The notes beneath the pieces were generated by a model. That model was not told the DNA's origin. It did not search any database and worked only from the letters and a program-made list of their open reading frames with translations. The translations under genes and the position numbers were made by a program. DNA of 10,350 nt from JANNGZ01 sp031404155 (GTDB lineage: Bacteria; Pseudomonadota; Gammaproteobacteria; Burkholderiales; Burkholderiaceae_C): contig JANNGZ010000407.1 in the NCBI GenBank assembly GCA_031404155.1, positions 1 through 10,350 of the forward strand. Reading direction: 5' to 3'. This document shows, one piece after another, positions 1-6,294 of the stretch (position 1 is its first letter; each line of letters begins with the position of its first letter).

Positions 1-2
1 GC

Positions 3-146
3 AACAAGCTCTGGCAGGACCGCGCCAACAACCTGGTGTGGCTCAAGTTCCAGGGCGGCATCCCCTACCCCAACGAGTCCACTCTCACCCCCAACTCCGA
101 CGAGGCCCTCTACAAACCCTTCTCCGTGGTGCTGCGCGCGAGTTGA
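3..146 (+). CDS. C-terminal end of an unrecognised protein (5' truncated by window)
   Basis: An open frame runs in from the left edge and ends at TGA 144-146, giving the last 47 residues of a protein. The visible peptide starts NKLWQDRANNLVWLKFQGG and ends KPFSVVLRAS. It is rich in aromatic and beta-type residues (LVWLKF, FSVVLRA), which suits the last strands of a secreted or beta-rich domain, but I do not recognise a family. Every codon but one (ACT, AGT and AAA apart, nearly all) ends in G or C, as expected for a real gene in this genome. The next gene begins only 13 nt after the stop, so the two may be co-transcribed. The function cannot be given from this fragment. Confidence 0.7.
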   Translation, partial: NKLWQDRANNLVWLKFQGGIPYPNESTLTPNSDEALYKPFSVVLRAS

Positions 147-159
147 GCGCGGCATACTG

Positions 160-573
160 ATGCCCATGGCATCGATGTTCTCTGGTGGCCTGAATCTTGG
201 TGCGGCCCGCGCAGGCGTGATGCTGGCCACCACCTTGCTGGCGGCCGGTCTGATCGGTTGCGACGCCAAGCCAAAACCGGTGCGCGCGTCCGCGGAGCAA
301 CTCCGTGCGGTGCACGGCTCCTGCGTGGAAGCGATGATTCGCAGCACATGCATGGCTTCCAACGACAAGTCGAACTCGGCGCCGCAGGCCGAGACGGTGC
401 TGATCGCCGGGGTCGGCCGCGTCGACGCCAAGGCCTACCGGCAACTGCGCGAGGCCGGCGACGACATGTGCCGCCAGGTGCAGGTGGCCTGCGAGGCCGA
501 TTGGGATGGCAACGCCTGCCGCACCGGGCGCGCACTTTGGTCGCCGGCCCCGGCCGCTGCGCGCACGCCTTAA
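160..573 (+). CDS. Small cysteine-containing lipoprotein of unknown function
   Basis: This is a 137-residue protein with a classic lipoprotein signal peptide. A short N-region with one Arg (R18) is followed by a hydrophobic stretch (about 19-33) and the lipobox LIGC with the lipidated cysteine at 34. The residue after it is Asp35. In Enterobacteria an Asp at this place keeps lipoproteins in the inner membrane; whether that rule holds here is inference. The mature part (about 103 residues) carries five more cysteines (55, 64, 104, 111, 120), spaced so that disulfides are plausible, and has an alanine/proline-rich tail. ATG codons at 160, 166 and 175 are all possible starts, and no good ribosome binding site separates them. 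It follows an unrelated truncated gene by 13 nt and precedes the glycosyltransferases by 279 nt, so its link to polysaccharide synthesis is uncertain. I do not recognise the family. Confidence 0.75.
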   Translation: MPMASMFSGGLNLGAARAGVMLATTLLAAGLIGCDAKPKPVRASAEQLRAVHGSCVEAMIRSTCMASNDKSNSAPQAETVLIAGVGRVDAKAYRQLREAGDDMCRQVQVACEADWDGNACRTGRALWSPAPAAARTP

Positions 574-852
574 GGTCGACGGCGCTGTGGCGCCTGAGCC
601 GGGCCAACTTCGGCCCGGAGCCCTTGGTTCGTGGGGGTGCGTCGGTCTCGCAACGATGCAATGCCAACTTATCGATGCGCGCGGGGCGCGCAGGCAACGC
701 TCCGCGCCCGATCGTCAAGTAAATTTGCGCACCTGGCCGCCTTGCGGTAGGGGCCAACCGTCGAACCCTCGACACGGCCCGCCCGGGACCACCGAGTCCA
801 ACTCCACGATGCCCCTTGTGCGTAGCGCAGCCTTGTTGCTGCCCCATCCCTC
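574..852 (+). other. 279-nt intergenic region upstream of the glycosyltransferase genes
   Basis: This stretch has no convincing gene; open frames across it lack a start signal or are antisense shadows. It begins with two tandem stem-loops (listed separately). The stretch around 711-730 is the most AT-rich part (near tcaagtaaatttgcgc) and is the likeliest place for a promoter serving the + strand glycosyltransferases. I cannot pick out a confident -35/-10 pair or a sigma-54 -24/-12 site. Confidence 0.4.
581..618 (+). terminator. Tandem stem-loops after the lipoprotein gene, possible terminator
   Basis: Two perfect hairpins follow the lipoprotein stop by 7 nt. The first is GGCGC-TGTG-GCGCC at 581-594 (5-bp stem). 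The second is CCGGGCC-AACTTC-GGCCCGG at 599-618 (7-bp stem). Neither is followed by a run of T, so a classic intrinsic terminator is not shown. In GC-rich betaproteobacteria such hairpins can still end or protect transcripts, but that is inference. Confidence 0.4.
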
Positions 853-1830
853 ATGCTGAGCCAGGTCGCTGTGGTCGTGATCGGCCGCAACGAGGGCGAC
901 CGACTGCGCCAATGCCTCGACTCGGTCGTCGGCCAGGTCGCCTCGGTCGTCTACGTCGACTCCGGTTCGACCGACACTTCGGTGGCCATGGCGCGCGAGC
1001 GCGGTGTGCAGGCGCTTGCGCTGGATATGAACACGCCCTTTACCGCGGCCCGCGCCCGCAACGCCGGTGTGGCGCAGGCGCTGAGCCTGCATCCGGAGCT
1101 CGCCTTCATTCAATGTGTCGACGGCGACTGTGAGGTTGCCGCCGGTTGGCTCGACAGCGCGCATGCCTTCCTGCTGGCGTCCCCGCAGGTCGCGGCGGCA
1201 TACGGCAGACGCCGCGAGCGCTATCCGGAACGATCGGTCTTCAACCGCTTGTGCGACCTCGAGTGGGACATCCCGCCCGGCGAGGTGCTGGCTTGCGGTG
1301 GCGACGTGATGCTTCGTGTCAGCGCCCTGAGCCAGGTGGGCGGCTACCGCGACGACCTGATCGCGGGCGAGGAGCCCGAACTGTGTGTGCGCCTGCGCGC
1401 CAAGGGCTGGAAGATCCATTGCCTGGATGCACCGATGACCCACCACGACGCGGCGATGACACGCTGGCGCCAGTGGTGGTTGCGCAGCATGCGCAGCGGC
1501 CACGCTTATGCCGAAGGCGCGCACCTGCATGGCGCACCGCCGGAGCGGCATTGGGTGCGTGAATCGCGGCGCGCCTGGATTTGGGGCCTGCTCTTGCCCT
1601 TGCTCACCGTGTTGTTGGCCACGGCCGTCAACGCCGGTTTCTGGGCGCTGCTGCTGATGTATCCGCTGCAAATGCTGCGTCTGTTCGTGCGGGGCCAAGG
1701 TGCGTCGAGAGACCGCGCGCTGCGCGCCGTTTTCAACACGCTGAGCCGCTTCCCCGAGGTCGCCGGGCAACTCAGGTTCCTTCGCCACAGGTTGCTGCAA
1801 CAGCGCGGTGGTTTGATCGAATACAAGTAG
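853..1830 (+). CDS. Glycosyltransferase family 2 with C-terminal membrane segments
   Basis: This 325-residue protein has the GT-A fold order of family 2. The opening strand VAVVVIGRNEGDRL (about 5-18) is followed by the nucleotide-binding VDSGSTD (35-41) and the metal-binding DxD-type motif VDGDC (89-93). The acceptor region has GGDVMLR (149-155), GEEPELC (172-178), which supplies the likely catalytic acid/base, and THHD (196-199). Residues about 243-277 are strongly hydrophobic (GLLLPLLTVLLA and FWALLLMYPL) and should form one or two helices that hold the enzyme at the cytoplasmic membrane. It would transfer a sugar from a nucleotide sugar to a lipid-linked glycan; donor and acceptor cannot be read from the sequence. 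ATG 853 is the only usable start after an in-frame stop at 823-825, though no Shine-Dalgarno sequence is visible. It is the first of three + strand glycosyltransferases. Confidence 0.9.
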   Translation: MLSQVAVVVIGRNEGDRLRQCLDSVVGQVASVVYVDSGSTDTSVAMARERGVQALALDMNTPFTAARARNAGVAQALSLHPELAFIQCVDGDCEVAAGWLDSAHAFLLASPQVAAAYGRRRERYPERSVFNRLCDLEWDIPPGEVLACGGDVMLRVSALSQVGGYRDDLIAGEEPELCVRLRAKGWKIHCLDAPMTHHDAAMTRWRQWWLRSMRSGHAYAEGAHLHGAPPERHWVRESRRAWIWGLLLPLLTVLLATAVNAGFWALLLMYPLQMLRLFVRGQGASRDRALRAVFNTLSRFPEVAGQLRFLRHRLLQQRGGLIEYK

Positions 1831-1922
1831 TCCTCAAAACAACCGCTACCCTCTTTGTCCCGGATCCCGATGACGCCCTCTCGCCACCTGCATGGTTCGA
1901 TCCCGCGTCGGGCCCCTTGAAC

Positions 1923-3257
1923 GTGAATTCACCGCGTCGCGTACTGCTGATCGCCGAAGCGGCCAACCCCGAGTGGGCGAGCGTGCCGCTGGTCGGCTGG
2001 TCGCTTGCCCGTGCGATCAGCCTGGAGACGCCGGCGCACATCGTGACCCAGCTGCGCAACCGCGACGCCTTCGTGCGTGCCGGCCTGCGCGAGGGCGAAG
2101 ACTTCACCGCGCTGGACACCGAGCGCTTCCTCGCGCCGCTGTGGCGCTTCACCACCTGGCTGCGCGGCGGCTCGACGCAGGCCTGGACGGTGCAGACCGC
2201 GCTCACCAGCATGGCCTATCCGCTCTTCGAGCGCGAGGTCTGGCGCCGCTTCGGCAGCGCGATCCACGAAGGCCGGTTCAGCCTGGTTCACCGCATCACG
2301 CCGCTGACGCCCACCGCGCCGAGCCTGCTGGCCAAGCGCTGCGCCAAGGCCGGCGTGCCTTTCGTGATGGGCCCACTCAACGGCGGCGTGCCGTGGCCCA
2401 AGGGCTTCGATGCCGAACGGCGGCGCGAGCGTGAATGGCTGTCCTATGTGCGCCCGGCCTACAAGCTGCTGCCGGGCTACCGCAGCACACTGACCCATGC
2501 CTCGGCGATCATTGCCGGCTCGCGCTTCACGCTCGGTGCGCTGCCAGCGGCGCAGCGGGCCAAGAGTTTCTACCTGCCCGAAAACGCGATCGACCCTGCG
2601 CGTTTCTATCGCCAGGCCAAGCCTTACGAAAGTGGGCCGCTGAAGGCCTGCTTCATCGGCCGTCTGGTGCCCTACAAGGGCCCCGACATGCTGCTCGAAG
2701 CCGCCTTGCCGCTGCTCGCCGCCGGCCGGCTCACGCTCGATGTGATCGGCGACGGCCCGCTGATGCCGCAGCTCAAGGCCTTCGTCGAGCAGCACCGGCT
2801 CGCAGCGGCGGTGCGCCTGCACGGCTGGGTGGCGCACCAGCAGGTGCAGGACCTGCTCTGCCAGACGCACCTGCTGCCGTTCCCGAGCGTGCGTGAGTTC
2901 GGCGGTGGCGTCGTGCTCGAGGCGATGGCGCTCGGAGTCGTGCCGATGGTGGTCGACTACGCCGGCCCGGCGGAACTGGTCGACGACTCGGTCGGCTTCA
3001 AGGTACCGCTCGGATCGCGTGAACAGATCGTGGCGCGCTTTCGCGAGCGGCTGCAGGCGCTGGTCGACGACCCGAGCGCGCTGGCCGCCATGTCGCGGCG
3101 CTGTGTGCAGCGGGTGAGCAGCAGCTTCACCTGGCAGGCCAAGGCCTGGCAGGTGTTGTCGGTCTACGACTGGGTGCTGGGCCGGCGCGAGGCCAAGCCC
3201 GAGCCGCTTTCGGTGGTCGTCACCAGCGCGATCCATCCGAGGGAGTCGCCCGCCTGA
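1923..3257 (+). CDS. Glycosyltransferase family 4 (GT-B fold)
   Basis: This 444-residue protein (counted from GTG 1923) is a retaining GT-B enzyme. The N-terminal domain starts at RRVLLIAEAANPEW (5-18) and contains the acceptor-side GPLNGG (150-155) and IAGSRFT (197-203). The C-terminal donor domain has CFIGRLVPYKGPDML (243-257), VIGDGPL (274-280) and an intact EX7E motif, E325 FGGGVVL E333, which contacts the nucleotide sugar. The open frame extends well upstream inside the preceding gene, but no ATG exists there. The start must be GTG 1923 or TTG 1917; GTG puts the first beta strand at the usual distance. No clear ribosome binding site precedes either. The gene lies 92 nt after the GT2 gene and 11 nt before the next GT4 gene, so the three are likely one operon. 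Donor sugar and linkage are unknown. Confidence 0.88.
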   Translation: MNSPRRVLLIAEAANPEWASVPLVGWSLARAISLETPAHIVTQLRNRDAFVRAGLREGEDFTALDTERFLAPLWRFTTWLRGGSTQAWTVQTALTSMAYPLFEREVWRRFGSAIHEGRFSLVHRITPLTPTAPSLLAKRCAKAGVPFVMGPLNGGVPWPKGFDAERRREREWLSYVRPAYKLLPGYRSTLTHASAIIAGSRFTLGALPAAQRAKSFYLPENAIDPARFYRQAKPYESGPLKACFIGRLVPYKGPDMLLEAALPLLAAGRLTLDVIGDGPLMPQLKAFVEQHRLAAAVRLHGWVAHQQVQDLLCQTHLLPFPSVREFGGGVVLEAMALGVVPMVVDYAGPAELVDDSVGFKVPLGSREQIVARFRERLQALVDDPSALAAMSRRCVQRVSSSFTWQAKAWQVLSVYDWVLGRREAKPEPLSVVVTSAIHPRESPA

Positions 3258-3268
3258 ATGCCAACACA

Positions 3269-4471
3269 ATGAGCTCACCGAGTGATGTCATCGGCTACCT
3301 GGTGCCGGAGTTCCCGAGCCAGACGCACGCCTTCTTCTGGCGCGAGGTCGTGGCGCTGCGCCGGCTCGGTACGCGGGTCGAGCTGTTGTCCACGCGGCGG
3401 CCGCCGCCCGACGCTTGCCGCCACGCCTTTGCCGACGAGGCCTCGCGCAGCACGCACTACGTGTTCCCACCGCGGGCCGGCGCGGCCCTGTGGACGCTGC
3501 TCAAGCAGCCGCTCGGCACGCTGCGTGGCCTGGCCTATGTGGCGGGCTTGAGCCAGACGCCCTGGCTGCGGCGCCTGAAACTCTTCGGCCTGCTGCTCTC
3601 GGCGGCCGACCTGGTGGAGCATGCCAAGTCGCACGGCATCGCGCATGTGCATATCCACTCCTGTGCCGACGCGGCGCACCTCGGCGCGCTTGCGTCCCTG
3701 CTCGGCGGCCTGCGCTACAGCCTCACCCTGCACGGCGACCTGGACGTCTACGGCAGCGACCACCGCCGAAAGGTCGAGCGCGCCAGCTTTGTTGCCTGCG
3801 TCACCCAGCCGCTGCAAATGCAGTTGCGCCAGGCCACCGGCTTGACACCCGAGCGCAGCCCGCTGCTCTGGATGGGCGTCGAGTCGCAGCGCTTTCGAAT
3901 GACGGGGCCCCGCGCGGCACCGACCGGCGCGCTGCGTGCGCTCACCGTTGCGCGCCTGAACCCCACCAAGGGGCACCGCTTCGCACTCGCCGCGATCGCC
4001 GAGGCGCGCGAGCGTGGCGTGCGGGTGGACTACCTCATCGCAGGCGAAGGCCCCGAGCGGGGCGAGATCGAACGCGAGATCGAACGCCTGGGCTTGCAGT
4101 CGCAGGTGACGCTGCTCGGCACCACCTCCGAAGACACCGTGCTCGGCCTGCTGCGGGACAGCGATGTGCTGCTGCTCACCAGCGTCGGCCCGGGCGAGGC
4201 GGCGCCGGTGGCGGTGATGGAGGCCATGTCCTGCGGCCTGCCGGTGGTCTGCTCGATCATCGGCGGCACCCGCGACATGATCGAGCACGGCCACGACGGT
4301 TTCCTCTGCGCGCAGGAAGATGTCGACGCGATCGCCGGGCACCTGGTGCAGTTGGCGGGCGATACGGCGTTGCGCGAGCGCATTGGCGCGGCGGCGCGGC
4401 GCAAAGCCGAGTCGGCGTTCGATGTCGCCGACCTGGCGCGCCGCATGCGCGCTTTGATCGACGCGGCCTGA
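3269..4471 (+). CDS. Glycosyltransferase family 4, WcaL/colanic-acid-type
   Basis: This 400-residue GT-B enzyme opens with IGYLVPEFPSQTHAFFWREV (8-27). Openings of this kind are typical of GT4 proteins resembling colanic acid WcaL and related exopolysaccharide transferases (family memory, not a search). The middle has HIHSCADAAHLGALA (128-142) and SLTLHGDLDVYG (151-162). The donor domain shows LTVARLNPTKGHRFAL (225-240), LIAGEGPERGEIE (256-268) and a complete EX7E motif, E310 AAPVAVM E318, followed by AMSCGLPVVCS. It should act on the cytoplasmic side of the membrane, adding one sugar to the growing repeat unit. ATG 3269 lies 11 nt after the preceding stop; an ATG at 3258 in another frame closes after four codons. 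No strong Shine-Dalgarno is seen, so coupling to the upstream gene is likely. It is the last gene of the + strand run. Confidence 0.88.
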   Translation: MSSPSDVIGYLVPEFPSQTHAFFWREVVALRRLGTRVELLSTRRPPPDACRHAFADEASRSTHYVFPPRAGAALWTLLKQPLGTLRGLAYVAGLSQTPWLRRLKLFGLLLSAADLVEHAKSHGIAHVHIHSCADAAHLGALASLLGGLRYSLTLHGDLDVYGSDHRRKVERASFVACVTQPLQMQLRQATGLTPERSPLLWMGVESQRFRMTGPRAAPTGALRALTVARLNPTKGHRFALAAIAEARERGVRVDYLIAGEGPERGEIEREIERLGLQSQVTLLGTTSEDTVLGLLRDSDVLLLTSVGPGEAAPVAVMEAMSCGLPVVCSIIGGTRDMIEHGHDGFLCAQEDVDAIAGHLVQLAGDTALRERIGAAARRKAESAFDVADLARRMRALIDAA

Positions 4472-4473
4472 TG

Positions 4474-4664
4474 AGAGGCTGAGAGTCTTTCGATCATGCC
4501 CGCTCATCACGCCAAAACGCGCCCGCTCGTCGTTGCAAATGCGCGCCATAGCCCGAGCTATGGCTGTGCCAAGGCCAAGCGAAGCGCAGGCTACGCCTGC
4601 TGTGGCCTCGATCGGACGCCTTTTGGCGTGCTGCTCGGACACGCTCGAAAAACTCTCAGCCTCT
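4474..4664. repeat. 191-bp palindromic element with long imperfect inverted repeats and internal hairpins
   Basis: The outer arms begin with a perfect 13-bp inverted repeat (AGAGGCTGAGAGT at 4474-4486, its complement at 4652-4664). The match continues inward for about 56 nt per side with roughly 46 identities, including a perfect CACGCCAAAA block. Inside are two more perfect hairpins: GCCATAGC-CCGA-GCTATGGC (4545-4564) and GCAGGC-TAC-GCCTGC (4586-4600). The element starts 3 nt after the stop of the GT4 gene and lies between convergent genes. This architecture fits a dispersed intergenic repeat (REP/BIME- or MITE-like) that could also act as a two-way transcription barrier. It has no open frame of note and no transposase. 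Copies elsewhere in the genome are expected but cannot be seen in this window. Confidence 0.7.
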
Positions 4665-4678
4665 GAGCGCTGGCGGCG

Positions 4679-4694
4679 CGCGGCGTCTGCCGCG
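4679..4694 (-). terminator. GC-rich hairpin downstream of the minus-strand GT4 gene
   Basis: CGCGGC-GTCT-GCCGCG forms a perfect 6-bp stem with a four-base loop, 74 nt past the stop of the minus-strand glycosyltransferase. A 16-bp near-palindrome (4705-4720) lies between them. There is no T run, so this is only a candidate terminator or mRNA 3'-end structure. Confidence 0.25.
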
Positions 4695-4767
4695 GTCGTC
4701 GCCAACCATGGCGCCGTGGTGAGGCCATGCACTGGTCGGCCGGCGCCGTTTGCAAGCCGCGCGCCGC

Positions 4768-6063
4768 TCAGTTCATGCGCGAGTCGGACAACGCAAACTC
4801 GCGCATCCATCGGGTCCGCGTTTGCAGCCAATGGTCCTGCGTGTTGTCGCGCGCGAAATCCACCGCGCGCCTGCACATTGCGGCCAGTCGGGGGCGGTCG
4901 AGCGCAAGTTGTTCGAACTGCGACGCGAGAGCTGCCGGGTCGGGCCAACGGGCCAGGGCCACCGCACCGCTTGCGCGCTCGAGATCGCTGAAGTAGGTGA
5001 TGTCGAAGGCGACGATCGGCACGCCGCGCGCCATAGAGTCGAAGGCGGCGCGAGGGGTGTCCTCGATCAGTGGCGCGGCGACCGAAACGTGCACCTCGTC
5101 GAGCAGCCGGAACAGCTCCGCACCGTATGGCACTGGGGGTACAAAGCGCACCATGTCGTCGAGCCGGCATTCGACCACCTGGCGACGCAAGCTTTCGAGC
5201 CGGTCCCCAGCGCCGATCAGCAGCAGCCGCAGGTCCGCGCCGCGGTCGCGGGCGATGCGTATCGCCTCGATCACGCGGTCCAGGCCCTTGTACTCCACGA
5301 GTCGGCCAAAGAATGCGATCTGCAACGGCCGTGACGGCTCCGCGACCCAAGTCAGTCGCTGCTTCAGGCCCTGCGCGTCGAGCACCGCGCCGGGGCTGTG
5401 CGCGGTGTCATAGAAGGTCTTCACGTTGTGGCGGCCGCCACCGAAGTCCTTGACCAGCGTCGCGCTTTTCAGCAGCACCAGGCTGAACATGCGCGGCGCC
5501 AGCCAGACTTGAATCCATTTCATCGGGTCGTACGCGAAGCGATTGACGATGTAGCTCTTGAGACTCCAGCGGCCAAGCTTGTAGTAGCGCCATGAATGGC
5601 GCCGGAAGTCGATGTCGACCATGAAGACCACCGGGCGCCGCGCCAGCCACGCTGCCAGGTTGACCATGGCCATCAATGGCCGGCCAAGCTCGGTGGACAT
5701 CCCCGATTGAACGACCCGGGCGGTGGATACCGCGGCGCGCGCCGTATGCCACGTCTTGAGCGCGTGGTGCAGCCAGAAGCCCAGGCGCGAGCACGACACC
5801 GGGTGTGCCGGGAGGAACACGATGCCGTCGGCCGCGTACTCGACGACGCCGAGGTGGTTTCGCTGCGCGGCGTAGCTCTCGTCGTCCAGGCGCGGCGCCA
5901 CCAGCACCAGGCGCTCGAACAGCGGGCCGACCGCGTGGCGCAGTTCCCGAAGGTGCTGCGCGAACGCGCTTTCGATGGCGAAGCGCGTTGGCGACAACGC
6001 ATAGGCCGGTGCCTGCACGGCCACCACGTAGTCGGCCCTCTTCTGGTCACGCGGTTCAGTCAT
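4768..6063 (-). CDS. Glycosyltransferase family 4 with variant EX7D motif
   Basis: This 431-residue GT-B protein has the donor-domain signature IAFFGRLVEYKGLDRVIEA (249-267) and LLIGAGDRLESL (281-292). The nucleotide-sugar contact region is EDTPRAAFDSMARGVPIVAFD (from 334). E334 is the first acid, but the place of the second Glu is taken by D342, so this is EX7D rather than EX7E. The N-terminal half is less typical: PAYALSPTRFAIESAFAQHL (19-38) is followed by the hydrophobic, basic RRPVVFMVDIDFRRHSWRYY (142-161) and an aromatic-rich 170-200, which suggests a membrane-facing acceptor domain. ATG at 6061-6063 has a good Shine-Dalgarno GAGG 6 nt upstream (complement of 6070-6073). The start overlaps the end of a 38-codon ORF by 8 nt, consistent with coupled translation. 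It converges with the + strand glycosyltransferase operon and is probably part of the same pathway. Substrate unknown. Confidence 0.87.
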   Translation of the reverse strand: MTEPRDQKRADYVVAVQAPAYALSPTRFAIESAFAQHLRELRHAVGPLFERLVLVAPRLDDESYAAQRNHLGVVEYAADGIVFLPAHPVSCSRLGFWLHHALKTWHTARAAVSTARVVQSGMSTELGRPLMAMVNLAAWLARRPVVFMVDIDFRRHSWRYYKLGRWSLKSYIVNRFAYDPMKWIQVWLAPRMFSLVLLKSATLVKDFGGGRHNVKTFYDTAHSPGAVLDAQGLKQRLTWVAEPSRPLQIAFFGRLVEYKGLDRVIEAIRIARDRGADLRLLLIGAGDRLESLRRQVVECRLDDMVRFVPPVPYGAELFRLLDEVHVSVAAPLIEDTPRAAFDSMARGVPIVAFDITYFSDLERASGAVALARWPDPAALASQFEQLALDRPRLAAMCRRAVDFARDNTQDHWLQTRTRWMREFALSDSRMN

Positions 6064-6172
6064 CGGTCGCCTCGGCCCGGCGCGCCGGCATGCCCACAGG
6101 GAACTTGCGATCGACCCCGATCGGCTCGTCGTCGAGGTGAACGGCGTTGTTGTGAATGAGCGTCAGCGGCAT
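6056..6172 (-). CDS. Candidate 38-residue protein ahead of, and overlapping, a glycosyltransferase gene
   Basis: ATG at 6170-6172 (complement) opens a 38-codon frame ending in TGA at 6056-6058, 8 nt inside the next gene. The peptide begins MPLTLIHNNAVHLDDEPIGV and continues DRKFPVGMPARRAEATDD. It has a mixed, non-repetitive composition unlike the Arg/Ala/Pro-rich shadow frames here, and 33 of 38 codons end in G or C. These points suggest real coding sequence. No signal peptide, membrane segment or known motif is visible. No Shine-Dalgarno is seen before the ATG, and the frame stays open upstream without a standard start, so it could instead be the 3' remnant of a decayed gene. I do not recognise it. 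Its placement suggests translational coupling with the glycosyltransferase. Confidence 0.4.
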   Translation of the reverse strand: MPLTLIHNNAVHLDDEPIGVDRKFPVGMPARRAEATDD

Positions 6173-6294
6173 GTCGTCGGTGAATGTTCGGTTGAAGGCG
6201 GGTGGGTGCGACTGCCTCTCGTGGCGGCCGGCGCGTCGCAGCTGCCAAGGCCGGGCGACAATGCAGCAATGCAGGCGTAGAAGGACGCAGTGGA
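6173..6294. promoter_or_regulatory. Divergent intergenic region between the 38-codon ORF/GT4 and the phosphopantetheinyl transferase
   Basis: These 122 nt separate two divergently read units, so promoters for both are expected here. On the + side a Shine-Dalgarno GAAGGA (6280-6285) precedes ATG 6295 by 9 nt. A perfect 8-bp tandem duplication, CAATGCAG twice (6259-6274), lies just upstream. On the minus side TGGCAGCTGCGACGC (complement of 6233-6247) has the GG and GC spacing of a sigma-54 site but matches poorly otherwise. No convincing sigma-70 boxes were found. Confidence 0.35.

Noticed and set aside
110..847. Minus-strand open frame of 245 codons across the lipoprotein gene
   Set aside because: It is Arg/Pro-rich and antisense to a gene with a clear lipobox; no start signal or motif.
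1929..3278. Minus-strand open frame of 449 codons
   Set aside because: It is antisense to a GT4 gene with full motifs; long empty frames are common in DNA this rich in GC.
4705..4720. 16-bp near-palindrome ACCATGGCGCCGTGGT as an operator
   Set aside because: It lies between convergent genes, where no promoter is expected; more likely chance or part of 3'-end structure.
3275..5350. Minus-strand open frame of 691 codons
   Set aside because: It runs antisense through the GT4 gene, across the palindrome and into another frame of the minus GT4 gene. It is Arg/Ala/Gly/His-rich with no family motif, whereas the overlapping genes have intact motifs.
6233..6247. Possible sigma-54 promoter on the minus strand
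   Set aside because: TGGCA and GC are correctly spaced, but the remaining consensus positions do not match. With GC-rich background this is too weak to call.
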